Shown here: positions 1 to 11,491 of the stretch, one piece after another
How the letters are laid out: each line of letters starts with the position of its first letter
Position numbering within the stretch: the stretch's first letter is position 1
DNA from: Kondoa malvinella
Taxonomy: Eukaryota; Basidiomycota; Agaricostilbomycetes; Agaricostilbales; Kondoaceae
Assembly (NCBI GenBank): GCA_039545315.1
Contig: BCIM01000004.1
Coordinates: 124,001 to 188,000, forward strand
Reading direction: 5' to 3'
Length of the DNA: 64,000 nt
Translations under genes and position numbers: made by a program
The notes under the pieces: generated by a model
Databases searched by the model: none
What the model saw: only the letters and a program-made list of their open reading frames with translations
What the model was told of the DNA's origin: nothing

Positions 1-133
1 CGGTGCGGTATCTCATTGATCAGGCGGAACAGAAGCAGCGAGAGGCGTATCATGCGAGTATAGCTATTGATATAGATCAGTGATGACCGAATGAAACATC
101 GCTGTCGGTGCGATTGCTTACTTCACTGCTGCA

Positions 134-1071
134 TCACGCTGGACCAAACAGTACATCGCTTCTCAAGACCCACTTGACTCCCTGCTTGACTTCCCTTCCC
201 TCATCTGGGATAGTCGCGAGCAAAATTGTCAGCGCATTAAAGTGTCTTCACCTGCAAACTCACGCAACATGCATTCATGGCCGTGCCGATGCAGCAACGC
301 CGTCCCTCTGTTCAGCGGTACAACCATTTCCTTTGTCGTCTTTTTGCCTTGAACCAAATCAAACACCGTCTCCCCTCCTATTACACCATCTTCCAATCCG
401 CTCAGGTAAATCAACAACGTCCATTCACTTGTCAACCCATCAGAAGTGATTGAATCGTCATAGTGTTTCCTGAACAATTGACCTACTGTCTGATTCAGCC
501 ATGCAAAGCATTGAGTGAGTTCAGCCTGACCTGGTGTATATCTATAAATCCGTATATTCGGGTTGAGGCCTACAGCTTTATGAGCTGGATTACGTATCTG
601 ACTCAAGCATGAGATTCAAAGCTTGTACACGAAGGTAGACCTACGGAAGGGTAGGAAGCGAATAGGGTTGATAGTGCTGTTTCTGACCAAAGCTTGGAAG
701 CGAATGTTGGGTCTTGCGATGAGAATCTATCGTTTGTACCTGCGTGGTTGAACTCATGTAAGTTCAACGGATCGATAAGGGAGTAAGAAAGACGTGCGAT
801 GTGCTTCACCCTGATTTGAACGATAAGCGATGAACTTAGTGAGCGTAGCATCACTGACTCGTTTCGCCTTTGGACTCGGCTCAAGTTTCAATTCCGATTC
901 AAAGAACTGGATCCATCGTGTACAATCTTTTGCAGTGAACAAGTTTGAAATGAGAAGCAGCTGATCTTCTAAAACAGTTTCGAGGTAGACATCATCTCGC
1001 GCAAAGGGAAGAGCTGGCCAATTGATGCTTTGTTGTGCCTCTTTAGTGGCAGATTGAGTAGGCTTTCGCAT
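134..1071 (-). CDS. prolyl 4-hydroxylase-like 2-oxoglutarate/Fe(II) dioxygenase
   Basis: Predicted non-haem iron oxygenase of the prolyl-4-hydroxylase alpha-subunit type. The ATG at 1069-1071 opens an exon reading MRKPTQSATKEAQ. After splicing, the metal triad appears as HYDD (His and Asp) and the distal His in LLHRHGHECM, followed by the family's C-terminal block EVKQGVKWVLRSDVLF. That block only appears when an intron ending at about 193 is removed, and this places the stop at 134-136. Two further introns lie near 815-865 and 607-657. One junction, near 820, fits the family consensus GEA-R-NDRF best as a GC-AG intron. Substrates of fungal members are mostly unknown; they are soluble Fe2OG hydroxylases, not clearly collagen-type. 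It is divergent from the short-chain dehydrogenase at 1350, with which it may share a promoter. The family call is firm, the substrate open. Confidence 0.85.
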
Positions 1072-1349
1072 GGATGATTCCCTTTGATAATGTGATAACA
1101 GCAGAGCTTGGTCCTGTATTGCTGGGAGGACAGCTAAGCTTCAAGCCTAAATTCTAGAAAAGGGCTATTTCGCTCAAGCAGGTATCAAAGCACTCTCCGC
1201 GGGCAGTAGGATCTATCTCTACAGCAGTATCCAGGTATTCTCCAGTAGCTCGCAGAACACGTTGAGACGCGGACGCGGTTCGAGATCGAGAGAAGGCGAT
1301 GTCATTTATACTTTCTTCTCAGGTCAACGAACACACATAGCACAAAGAA
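1072..1349. promoter_or_regulatory. divergent promoter region between oxygenase and SDR
   Basis: A 278-bp gap between two divergent start codons must hold the upstream control elements of both genes. I see no convincing coding exon. A GCGGACGCGGTTCGAGATCG stretch around 1270-1290 is GC-rich, but no motif can be assigned. Confidence 0.4.
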
Positions 1350-2556
1350 ATGTCTGTAGCAGTCATTCAAGGTTCTTCCAGGTCAGCAATCTCTAGCGTT
1401 TCACAAGAGAATAATGCTGATGACGTGAGGCAGAGGTATAGGCTTGCAATTCGCTGTACGCCGTCTCCCTCACAGCTCTGGCAAGGCTATACTGATGATC
1501 AAGAACAGCGGCACCTGCTCAACAACACTTCACTCAAAGTCGTAGCGACCTCACGACAACCTGACGAAGCGAGGAAATCAATCTTGCAAGGTTTGGATGG
1601 GAAAGAAGATCGGTTGACTACTTTGGAGTTGGACGTGCTTAAAGAAGATTCTATCGCTTCTGCTGCGAATCAAGTGTCCAAGAAGTATGGAAATCACTCG
1701 TTGAGGATGCTCATCAACGTTTCTGGCATTGTCTGTTCTTTCCTCTATCCGTACCTATGCTAGTACTCATGCTACGACGTAGCTACGACCAGAGAAGGCC
1801 ATCGAGAAAGTAAACAGGGAAGAAGCTTTACGCACCTTTGAAATCAACACCCTAGGTCATCTGGTAAGTCTACAGCTTTCCGTTTAGTGTTACTCGCTCA
1901 TGTCTTGTCTCAGTTGACCTACAAACACTTTGTTCCTTTGCTTCCGGCAAAGAAATTAGAGGACAAGATTGATAACGAAGCTGGTGGTGATTATCTCCAA
2001 CCTGGTCTGAGCGTCTTGGCTTCCATGAGTGCAAAAGTGGGTAGCATAGGCGATAATCAGGGTAACCCTCTTTACATTTCCTTCCTTGGGATGTGCTGAT
2101 GGATTGCATAGGAGGAGGCTGGTTCAGTTACCGATCTTCCAAATCAGCAGTCAACCAAATCATAGTCAGCTTGAACAGACAATTATCTATGCGTTCAGCG
2201 GCACCTTCTATTGCTTTGGCTTTACATCCGTTAGTCTCCTCTTTCCCGTCCTGGTGACATTGCTGATATGTGAGTAGGGGTACTACCATCTCTGAACTCT
2301 CAGAAGGTTACGTGGACAAGTCGAAAGCGGATAAGCAAGAGGGTATTCATTCACCTGAGAATGCCGCTAGACTGGTATAGTTCTTCTTCTACTGCTTCTA
2401 GTGCTGTCTGATGCTTTGTTGTAGTTGCTTGAAGTTATTGGTAGACAGGCAGAAAAAGATGGTGGAAAATTCTTGTGAGTTTTCGGCTTATGAGGCTGGC
2501 GAAAAGTGCTGATGATTGGTGATAGGGACTACAAGGGTCGAGAAATACCTTGGTAG
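1350..2556 (+). CDS. short-chain dehydrogenase/reductase (C-factor/CsgA-like)
   Basis: NAD(P)-dependent oxidoreductase with a Rossmann fold. Splicing two small introns after codon 11 gives the cofactor loop QGSSRGIGLQFARHLL, followed by NTSLKVVATSR, typical of the CsgA/C-factor-like SDR subgroup. Further on are LINVSGI (an NAG-like strand), INTLGHL, an SxK..YRSSKSAVNQ segment with the catalytic Tyr and Lys, and the C-terminal LHPGTIVTSLSEGY. The tail GKFWDYKGREIPW followed by TAG at 2554 is a common end in fungal members. At least six introns are needed. The gene lies in an oxidoreductase-rich block and could reduce or oxidise an intermediate there, but the family is large and substrates cannot be predicted. 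Confidence 0.88.
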
Positions 2557-3509
2557 AGCATTTGCACGAGCAAAGCTGCAATAAGATTTCAAGTTACTGT
2601 TTAAGCGAGAAAAGCATCAAAGCGCTAGCCAAGCGAATCAACCCGTATTTATCTGCCTCTGTACTGTGCAAGGCAATACTCTACGCAGTCTTCGACTGCG
2701 AATTAGACTCCTCGCAACAGCTGTATCTGTGGACACATCTCTTGTGTCGACATTCAGCATCGCGACGCGCAGAGTAGGTCCAGCAGATCAGACGCCGGTT
2801 TTAAGTCGCTAGCAGTAGAGAGCTCGAGCTAGACAGACTTGCTAGGCCTCGAAAGCAGGAAGGATATGAGAGGAGCCGGCCAGATCCTTCGCCGAGCACT
2901 TCTCTTTCGAGACATCGAATTTTCTCTGCAATGGCGAGCTTGAAAAAGCAACAGAGGCTCAGAGCAGAGAACAGAAGAGCTAAGACAAGAAAGCTGGGAA
3001 AGAATACTGAAAGAATAGCTTTGACGACAGCATGTTCAAAAACTTTGCGCGAATTCGAATATTCAACCACCAAGGAAAGGACGAATTCCCTAAACGACCT
3101 GCGACTTTGAGCAATGATGCTTACTTCTCTGAAAGGACAACGCGTATTGTGGAAGAACAGATTTGCCTGTTGAAGGCCAAGCAGGGCCAAGCTTCGTGTG
3201 CAGGTGTTGTCGAGTGCGACTTCCGAGTTCTGAGGTTTCGCGCTTGCTTGGACATCCGCAAGACCTGTTGCGCCCATATAGCAGTCTGTACTGGCCGCCT
3301 TGGGCCCCCGATGTGATAGCGATCTGTCCCCGCTTTTCGCACATTTCAATCCTCGCATGCCTATTGCGATGCTCCGTATAGCACCCAAGCCTGCGCAGCT
3401 CCGCTTCCTCTCACTCATCCGCACTATCTCTTGCGAGGAGCCCCTCTTGCCCTTTCTTCCTTAGCCTTGTCTTGTTCCGCTCGCACAATTTTGCTCGACC
3501 AAATCCAAA
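2557..3509. other. intergenic stretch without a supported gene
   Basis: About 950 bp between the SDR stop and the MFS start. Reading frames are open on both strands, including 207 codons on the minus strand at 2801-3424, but none shows family motifs or a convincing splice pattern. The last 100 bp are pyrimidine-rich, as often just upstream of fungal start codons. It probably contains the 3' end of the SDR transcript and the promoter of the transporter. Confidence 0.4.
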
Positions 3510-5874
3510 ATGTCAGCAACACCTACAATGGAGAAACACGTCGACCTGCAAGATGACACTCCAGGCGCGCTATCGCACAAGCCGTCCATGGCTCCGACCT
3601 TTGGCAGTCGCCAGGAGCCAGACGCAAAGCCAGAAATCCATTTAAGAACCTGGCTGGCAGTGGCTGCTGCTTCTCTTGGATACGGCGCGACGCTCTACGC
3701 TTTAGTCGCTACTGCTTCGATCCTCCGTCAAGTGGAGGCTACTTTGCCGTCGACTGGTGGTCTTTCTCTCTTCGCAGTGTACGCGCTTCCTCTCCTAATA
3801 CATACCATTGGTTGCTAATGCGGGCTTTTTTCTCTGTAGAGTCCCATTCACTCTCACTCAGGCTTGTTTCGGCCCGCCTGTGTCACATCTGTCTGATAAC
3901 TCAAGCCGTAAAGTGGGTTCTATCGCTTGACAGTCTCGGCCTTTATTGATGTCAAATTTGATAACAGTGGTTCATCCTCGTCTTCTTTATTCTCGCCATT
4001 ATCGGCTCCTACGTCTCCTCCGAAGCTTCATCAATGGCTATGTTCATCGCCGGACGGGTCCTATCAGCGCAGTGTTGCACCGTCTTGCCTCTACTACTCA
4101 CTATCCCCTCCGAAGTCCTCCCGCATATCTATCGACCTTACGCCCAGGCATCAACATCGGTCGGCGCCGGCATTGGTTGTATCCTGGCTTGCTTCGTTCC
4201 TCCGGCTTTCATGGCAAGCTTTGGCGACGAGACTGGGTGGGTCTTACAAGGCTGATAGCAGGCTTTAATGCTCATGTCAATTCTTCTTTTAGCTGGAGAT
4301 GGTCTTTCCGCTTGGAAGGGATAGTCTTGGCATTGGTGGTCGCCCTCATCTTCTTTACCTACAGTAAGTCGTGGTCTTGGTATTGTACCACGATAGCTCA
4401 AAGTTGCCACCTTCAGATCCACCAAGAAGACCTGGAGTTGCAGACCAGACAGCGGCTGAATTGATCAGATCTACGCAATGGGTCTCAGCATTCCTTCTCA
4501 CGCTGTTCCTTCTACCATTTGTGAGTGTATTCTTGATGTTGGACGGCCGAATATGACTGACGCTTATGCAACAGACGGTCGCTGTCACGCTTGGAGGTGC
4601 TATCTACCCTTGGTCATCCGCTCGAATCATTGCTGTGCTCGTTATTGGTTTGGTCGGCCTCGTCTTACTGGTGCTACATTGTTTGTCCTCTATTGTACCC
4701 GCAGCCGATCAAACTGATTCTTGATCTAGCATACTTCAAGTCTGACACTCTCCTTGACCACCGTCTATTCGCTGGCGGTCGAAATTACCCAATCGCTCTT
4801 GCGCTAATCGCTTTGGAAGGAGCAGCCTTCTTCTTGATCATCAATTTCTCGGCGGCACAGTCTGCGCTGGCCTTTGGCGCGACCGGATACCGTATTGGTG
4901 GTCGTTTATTCATGGTGTTCCTTGGTCTCATGTCCGGTGGTGTACGTTCACTCAAAAAAAACAGTCGCGGACAGCAGCTGATCGAACAACAGTTCATCTT
5001 TGGTGCTTACTCGGGCAAAACCAAGGACTTGAAAGGCGTAAGTCTAGCTCTTCCAACCTCTGATACCCCAGCTTATATGCCTTGTAGCCTTTGGTATTTG
5101 GGTTCGTCTGCGCGACTGCTGGCTTTCTTGGCTACATCTTTGCCTACACTCCTTCGACGACAAATGAGAAAGCGACTTGGTTCACGGCTTGGCTGTGTGG
5201 CTTTGGATTGGCTGTAGGTTGTCCACCGTCTAGGATGGTCAGAGCTGAGCATAGTCTGCAGGCGCCTTCAGCTACCGGTCTGGTGCTGGCTCAATTGGCA
5301 ACACCATCTCAGTTGATTGGCCTGTCAAGTGCCGTCTTCCTTATGGTGAGTCTAAACTTTGGCCCTGCCACAAGTCAGATGCTCAGCCAACTCGAAACAG
5401 GTCCGCGGTGTTTTCGGCACTCTAGGCACAGTGATCGGTACATCCATCGTCACCAACAAGACGGGAATCGAGCTACCTGGTCGTGTCATTCCCGCGATTG
5501 CTCGCCTTGGTCTTCAACCTTCGCCCCAGACTATTGGACCCATTCTTGACTTGTAAGCGGATTGCTTAACAACATGGGCCAAAGGTTGAATGGCTCTGTA
5601 GCACCACTCACTTCGACACAACTGGTTTAGCCGGTTTCCTCATCCAAAATGGCATCGCACCTCAAAGCGTCGGACAAGCCATCGGTAGCCTGCTCGGTGC
5701 TCAATCCGAAGCTTTTGCGGCGGCGTATCGCTACCCTTACATTGCTGGTATCGCTTTCGCTGCTGTTGGCATCTTGCTCTCTCTCGCCACCTCTTCCGTT
5801 GCTGGAAGGATGAATTGGCTCGTCGATGCTCCTGCAGAGCCTATTCACCATGCTCACAAAGAGACTGAAGCTTG
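3510..5874 (+). CDS. MFS transporter, TRI12/multidrug-efflux-like
   Basis: Polytopic membrane transporter of the major facilitator superfamily. The N-terminal 45 residues are polar and cytosolic. The first membrane segment, WLAVAAASLGYGATLYALV, follows. Later conserved blocks are AMFIAGRVLSA, the loop PSEVLPHIYRPYAQA (the 2-3 type loop that follows the GR signature), YHPPRRPG after helix 6, and LGGAIYPWSSARIIAVLVIG, a segment typical of the TRI12/fungal efflux group. The C-terminus RMNWLVDAPAEP ends at TGA 5872. About nine introns interrupt it. A position beside a regulator, monooxygenases and a P450 suggests uptake or export of the cluster's substrate or product. Direction of transport and substrate cannot be read from sequence. 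Confidence 0.85.
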
Positions 5875-6073
5875 ATTATTGTTTGTATGCTAGGGGTTTG
5901 TAATTTGGAATGATGTTTCTATAGAGTGATTGTACCGTTCGACAGTTACAGTTTGAGTACCCGCTTTACAGAAGCGAACTTGGTAGATTACATGGCAGAT
6001 TACCTCGCACTGGTCTCTGCGCATCACAGATGCTCGCGCGATGGAGAAGAAGTGAGCAGACAGCAAAGCAATA

Positions 6074-8936
6074 TCAATTGAACGAGCCAGTACTCAAGAA
6101 CTGCCCGAAGATATCATCATATTGAGAGACGTCAGCTGTGGTTGGACAAGGGAAGTTGTTGAAGAAGCCGAGACCATCTTCCGACGTTGCTGAGTTATTC
6201 GAAGGGAAAGTGTTGGAAGTGTCAGTGAAGAGATCTTCCCAATTGCTGACCGCAAATTGCTATATAGCCGTTAGATCAGAGGCAACGAGTGCGGGAGGAG
6301 CTCACTTGTGCCTCTGGCAGATCCTCGTACTGTTCCGTTGTACGTTTCCTCTTCGCTTTTGGCAGACTTGGCAATGGAGCAGAACCAGCTTCTGCTTGAT
6401 TGAAGTGGTCTGTGCAGAAACTTAGCTGCTGTTGCCTCATTGTTTCCGAGTGGCTTACCTAGCAGCTGTTGTAGAAAATCAGCTGCTTTGGAAATACTGC
6501 CGAGCGTGATTTGCCTTGCGCAGACATGAGTACAACGCACAACGATAGAGGATAGTCTTTTGCTCACCTCAATAGTCTAATGCCTCTTTGTAACTGCTTA
6601 GCCATCGCCGCGAAATCAGGTCCAGTCAAACTCTTGAGTCTGTGAAAGCAGGATGAGATCAATTTGGCCAATCGAAAGTGACTCACCTGATGAGCAAAAT
6701 CATGTTACAGCTGAAAAGACCGGTTCCCAACCCAGTAGATCTCGCAGACTGGGCGGCAATTTTATCACCAGCAAAGAGATTCACATATGCCACTGCAGAG
6801 TCTACGCAAGTGTTCAGAGTCAGACTGTACTTTGAGTCGCTGAGCGATTGAGGGAAGAAAGGTCGATGGATCCGAAGTAGCCGAGCTGTATATTCAACAT
6901 TAGCCTCGTAGATCTGACCCGACTTTAAACGCACTAAGGTACACGCATGTCGCGACTTGACGTTCGTATGACCTACAAAATAGGTATGAGAGCTGGGTGA
7001 GAAAGTGGAACCATGCTCACAAGCGCTGAAATGGCATAGCTGATGTAGCCTGCGCAAGTAGCTGTTGATCGCTTTGATAGTACGATGGTCGATTATCCCA
7101 TATTGAGGTCAAGCTGGTATGGGCACTATTCAAGATTCAAGAAAGTATTTCGGCGTTTCCAAAGTCTCACTTACCGCTTGACTGATTCGTAATCACTCGA
7201 TTGAGTCTTGTGGTACTCGACAATATTGGCTTGCATCGGCGCTAGCATTTGGAAGCGCAGCAGGTTCAGACTACATGGCTGAGCAATCTCGTCAGTAGCT
7301 GTTTCGTGAGCATGGGAGGGATCTTACTGTCCGCTGTAAGGAAGTAGCAGGCAAGCAATGACCGACCAGAGCTTCATCCTCGACATTATGTGGCAGGCAA
7401 GCATGATTCTGGGTAGGGAAGAAGGCAAAAACGAAGTGCCTGTCTGCCGTGAATTGACAATCCATATCCATCTAATCAAAGACATTAGGCACTAATAAGG
7501 GAGCAGAGCAGAGCTATCTGACCAGATTCCAGAGCACTCGACGACCTTCTTCCCGGCGCTTCACTTCAACCCAACGCTTCCCATACCGTTTCTCCGTCTC
7601 GCGCAAGGAAAGGTTTGGCATTTCGGCTCCGAGGCGATTGAGACCAAGTCGACCGGCAACCCCGAGTGCTGATGCTACGTAATTGATAGCTGCTTCTGAG
7701 CGTGAAGATTGGAGTAAGAATGGAAACAAGAGCCTGCCATGACTTCAGCCCAATCAGACAACGTATGATTTCAAGCTCACAATATGGCTTGCAGAGATGT
7801 CAAACATTGATGCTGTGTCCAATCTCCCTTTTCCAGGCAATGCACAGCTTGCGCAGCCCATAATTCAACAAGACGATCTCTGTTGCGTACTTGTATGTGC
7901 TCGAGTTCCGCTTCTGAAGGGATCGCGGCCCCTGTAGCCAGGACTGCAAAGTAAAGAGCAAGGAACTGCCATTCAAAGTAGGTCAAAGAAGTCTCGGGCG
8001 TCCAGGTCCATAATTCCTGGCAGCGCGCCAAGAAATCTGGGACGTGAAAGCAATGCATATTGACCCATTCACGATCCACAGCAGTTGAGATGAGAGACTG
8101 GGCAATTGAAGGCAGAGGGAGCGATTCAAAGTCTTGGAGGGTAGAAAGTCGCGCGTTGAAAGGATGGGTAGGACGTCGCGGCACTTGCAGATTGGCACCC
8201 AAGAGAGTGGTATTGCTGTCAGAACCTCGAGCATACGCCATGTCTTCCAGGATCTCTGCTGCTTCAGCATGTTCGCTCGGGCGCCTGTTATCGTCGCTTG
8301 ATCGGCTGGAAGGCTGAGGTCGTGCATCCAAGGGGCCATCATAGTCGTACATGGAGGTATTTGAGATCAAGATATCGCCCGTAAAACCAGCTTGATCATG
8401 AGACGGGTACTGCGAGTCGAAGAAAGGAGGAACGTCTTCCGCTGGTGTCTCTTCTGCAACATAGTTCTTTCCGGCGAAGAGCTGTTGAATAGCAGTGTCA
8501 TGTTCTCGGACACGCTTAGCCAGGGTGACAAAGTCGGCCAATGGAACATAGCCTTTCAAGAGCCATTAGCGTAGCCATCAGATGCATACAGCAGACTCAC
8601 CTATAGGCGCTTCCTGCTTATCTCTCTGGTATTCTCTACACGTAGCTTCTTTCCCTTGGGTCTTGCAATACGAACACTGGGAGATGCTTAACAGTCAGCC
8701 TGACGGGAAAACAGAATTGCTCGAGCTCACTGGAAAGACACGGTCACATTTTGTTTTGCGTCTTCTGCATTCGACACAGGCTTGTACGCCGCGCTTCCTT
8801 GCAGCCTGGTTATTGTAACTTAGCTATTTCACGTCAAAACACGAGATCAAGGAGAGAAACGAACTTCCTGGTAGCTAAATGTCAGGGATCCGAAGAGCGG
8901 CTGCTGCGATGTAGATGCTACAGGCAGATCCTGCAT
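6074..8936 (-). CDS. Zn2Cys6 fungal-specific transcription factor
   Basis: Predicted nuclear regulator. The DNA-binding domain is split by an intron and reads CVECRRRKTKCDRVFP then CSYCKTQGKEATC, giving six Cys in the C-X2-C-X6-C-X5-C-X2-C-X8-C pattern, preceded by basic AARKRG. A long middle region leads into a fungal_trans (PF04082-type) domain with FHVPDFLARC, SSRSEAAINYVASALGVAGRLGL and RLLRIHRPFF. The tail, rich in Asn and Phe, ends DDIFGQFLSTGSFN at 6074. I chose the ATG at 8934-8936; the frame is open upstream to about 9032 but has no earlier ATG. It sits head-to-tail between an MFS gene and a flavin monooxygenase, so it is the likely local regulator of the 3.5-19.4 kb block. Target genes are inferred only from position. 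Confidence 0.88.
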
Positions 8937-9038
8937 TGTGTCGTGATCGGCAGAAGCAAGAATATTGAAGGTCGGCGAAGGAGTGCGAGCATGCGATGAG
9001 TTGGACAACCCGTGGAGACCCAGAAAATGCAAGCTAGT

Positions 9039-11163
9039 CTACAAGCCCAATTGCTCCTTCAACTTCTGCACCATCATGGTCACTTCAGCTAGATCTGTAG
9101 TATAGCCCTGGGAGAAGTATTCAATTCCGCAAATAATCGTTCCAGACTGTTGATGAACTCACATAGACATAGAAATCAGGTCGGATGATAACAGCCTTCG
9201 CTTGCAGGGAATCGCGGAACCAAGTAGAATAGACACCACTGATATCGACTTGCTTTGAGCCCACTTGCAGTGCTACACCATCCAGATGCTTCCACAGATC
9301 TCGTTCAGATGCATCGAGAAGCTCTAGAGGATCTTGAGGTCCATCAATAGTAAGCAGCGTCCATGCTCGGCGGCCAACAATCTGGTCGGTCAGGTCTTCA
9401 CGACCTTGATGTCGTATCACAGCTTGCGTGCCAAGACTTCCGACAAGAGGTTTCTTGTCGTAGAAGATGCCAGCACCAGCTAGAGGAACGTCGGCTCGAA
9501 TGCCTAACTATTAATAAGCGCGGAACAACAGCTCTTATATCGCATCGCTTACCAGTCTTTTTCAGTTCTGCTTGTATCACTTTGGCTTGCTCCGGATCCG
9601 TTTCGCAGATTACTCGACCTCCATCAACAGCTCTGCATCTCAATCAGAATTGTATACGGAGCAAACGCTAAGTTGACATACATGTTGGTGAGATGTTGCA
9701 CGTGAGGCAGCCTTTCGGAAGTATAGCTGTCAAATATTCTTGGTGAAGCACCTTTGCGAAGGACAGCAGCGATTCGCCAGGCTAGATTGTTTGCGTCCCT
9801 CATGCCGCTATTGAGACCTTGGCCGATGAAACTATTAGGCAAACATGAGCCTTAATGCGACTTGATGCACAAAGGTACATACGGCGGTGTCTGATGGGCA
9901 CTGACAACAGCAAAAGAGATCAGCTTCATACGGGAACAATTTAGACCAAGCTCACGAATCACCAGCAAGAAAGACTCTTCGATCTGTCCATTTATTGGCC
10001 CATTTCGCTGCAAAGGTGTAAATGACAGCGCGTTCTATGCGACAATTCGATCTATCATAGCCCCACTTCTTGATCAATGCAAAAATATCTGGATGAACAA
10101 GTCAATAGAGTACCAGCAAGCCTGAGATCTTACGGACTATCGTCTGCTACCATCTCTTCTTTATTCTCGTGCGGAAGACGAAGGAATTCAAATCTTCTCC
10201 GACCAGGACCACCAAAGACGATTGTCAAGGGTCGAGCAGGATCACAGATTTGAGAAGGCACACTGAGAAATACGTCAGTCCAGCCCGAACAGCACGAAGG
10301 GACTAACTATTTGATAGTCTGTTCAGGCTCTGGTAGATCGGGTAGCAAGTCGGCAATGAGAAAGTCGTAGCTGAAAGGCAACGTATGCTCCGTCAATCCG
10401 CATATTCGCCTGACTTTCGAGTTCGCGCCATCGCAGCCGATAACGTATTGAGCAGTGACTTTGACAGAAGGCTTTCGTTCAGCTGAGCGATTCTGCGAAT
10501 CAAACTTGGAGAAGAGCATGTGTACAGAGTCGTCATCTTGCGTGAGTTCATATAGCTCTACTTCTCGGTGGATGGGTATTTCTAGATTTCGGCAGACTTC
10601 TGCCAAAGCAGCCTCCATAGCTGGTTGATTGAACGGTCTTGTTATTGGATAGCCAGTGCAGCCGATACGTGCCCAGCTAATGCTTGCTAATGCTGAGAGG
10701 GAGTCAGAAACGAGTTGAGTGCTGTCCGTTTGAGCATACGTTCAAGATTCGCGTCTCGCCAGACAAAGTCGCTATACACAGTTTGAGCGCGTTGTAGAGC
10801 CAAGGCAAGTCGACGTACTTCAAGACACCTGGATCCAGCAAAGGCTCGATCTTCTGGCCAACGCCGGATGCGACTGACGAGTGGAACAGACGCAGCGTCT
10901 CATGATCGAGTGTGGCTCTACATGCGCTGATGAGCTGAACGAGCTTCTGATGTAGCCAAGAACTACGCACGCTCTGGGTAGTGAATAGGCTTTCGCTTGC
11001 CTTTCGTAGATAGCAACCGAGATGCCAGCTTCTTTGAGCAAGATAGCCTGCAGCGTCCTGTCAGCTCGTACATGCGGCCAGAGAGACGACTGACCTGTTG
11101 AAGTCCAACAGTTCCGCAGCCGATAATGACCACTTCGAATGTATCTTGCCTGATTTGAGTCAT
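9039..11163 (-). CDS. class A FAD monooxygenase, MhpA/phenol-hydroxylase-like
   Basis: Flavin-dependent aromatic hydroxylase. The start MTQIRQDTFEVVIIGCGTVG contains the GxGxxG dinucleotide-binding motif. Mid-protein, YVIGCDGANSKVRRICGL is the DG(A) motif. The C-terminal FAD-ribityl motif reads GDAAHQTPPFIGQGLNSGMR followed by NLAWRIAAVL, closest to 3-(3-hydroxyphenyl)propionate hydroxylase (MhpA) type proteins. A thioredoxin-like C-terminal region ends IIRPDFYVYG..KLKEQLGL at TAG 9039. About nine introns are needed. NAD(P)H-dependent ring hydroxylation is the expected reaction. It neighbours a second FAD monooxygenase, a P450 and hydrolases, consistent with stepwise attack on an aromatic compound. 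The family assignment is firm; the substrate is unknown. Confidence 0.9.
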
Positions 11164-11491
11164 TGCAGAGCACGAGCGTTCAGTGTTCAGTGAGCAGCTA
11201 GCTTTTGAGCAGCAACAACATATAGGAAGAGTAGAGCGCGCTGTCGCTGAGCGCAATGCGAACCGCCGATGGAGCGGGACCTCCGTCGCGCTTGAATTTT
11301 GCTTCCGCCAGTCGCAGCAGAGCAGCACAGGATGTCGTCTAGCATGGGTATCAATGTCAACCTAAACGCCTGCATTTGCGAGAAAGTAGATCACGGTTTA
11401 AAAACAACAACAAGGCCAAAGAAAAACATTCGGGTTGCATGATCCTATACAGTACAAACAGCACAAAGCCGAGCAGGTCCAACACAAGCAC
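11164..11491. other. intergenic region between two flavin monooxygenases
   Basis: This 328-bp gap contains the promoter of the MhpA-like gene and the terminator of the next gene. A GGAG-N6-CTCC pair at 11271-11284 includes a CTCCG (reverse CGGAG) that recurs upstream of other genes in this block. No coding exon was found. Confidence 0.4.

Noticed and set aside
1350..1760. SDR lacking the GxxxGxG cofactor loop
   Set aside because: The loop SSRGIGLQFARHLL appears after removing two small introns; the unspliced frame only hides it.
2801..3424. Minus-strand frame of 207 codons between the SDR and MFS genes
   Set aside because: It is long, with one hydrophobic stretch, but Ser/Leu-rich ends, no family motif and competing frames on the opposite strand make it look like chance. 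Kept as non-coding.
8936..9041. A 6-bp gap between the MhpA-like stop and the regulator start
   Set aside because: The upstream extension of the regulator frame begins with TTG, not ATG. The first ATG lies at 8936, leaving about 100 bp.
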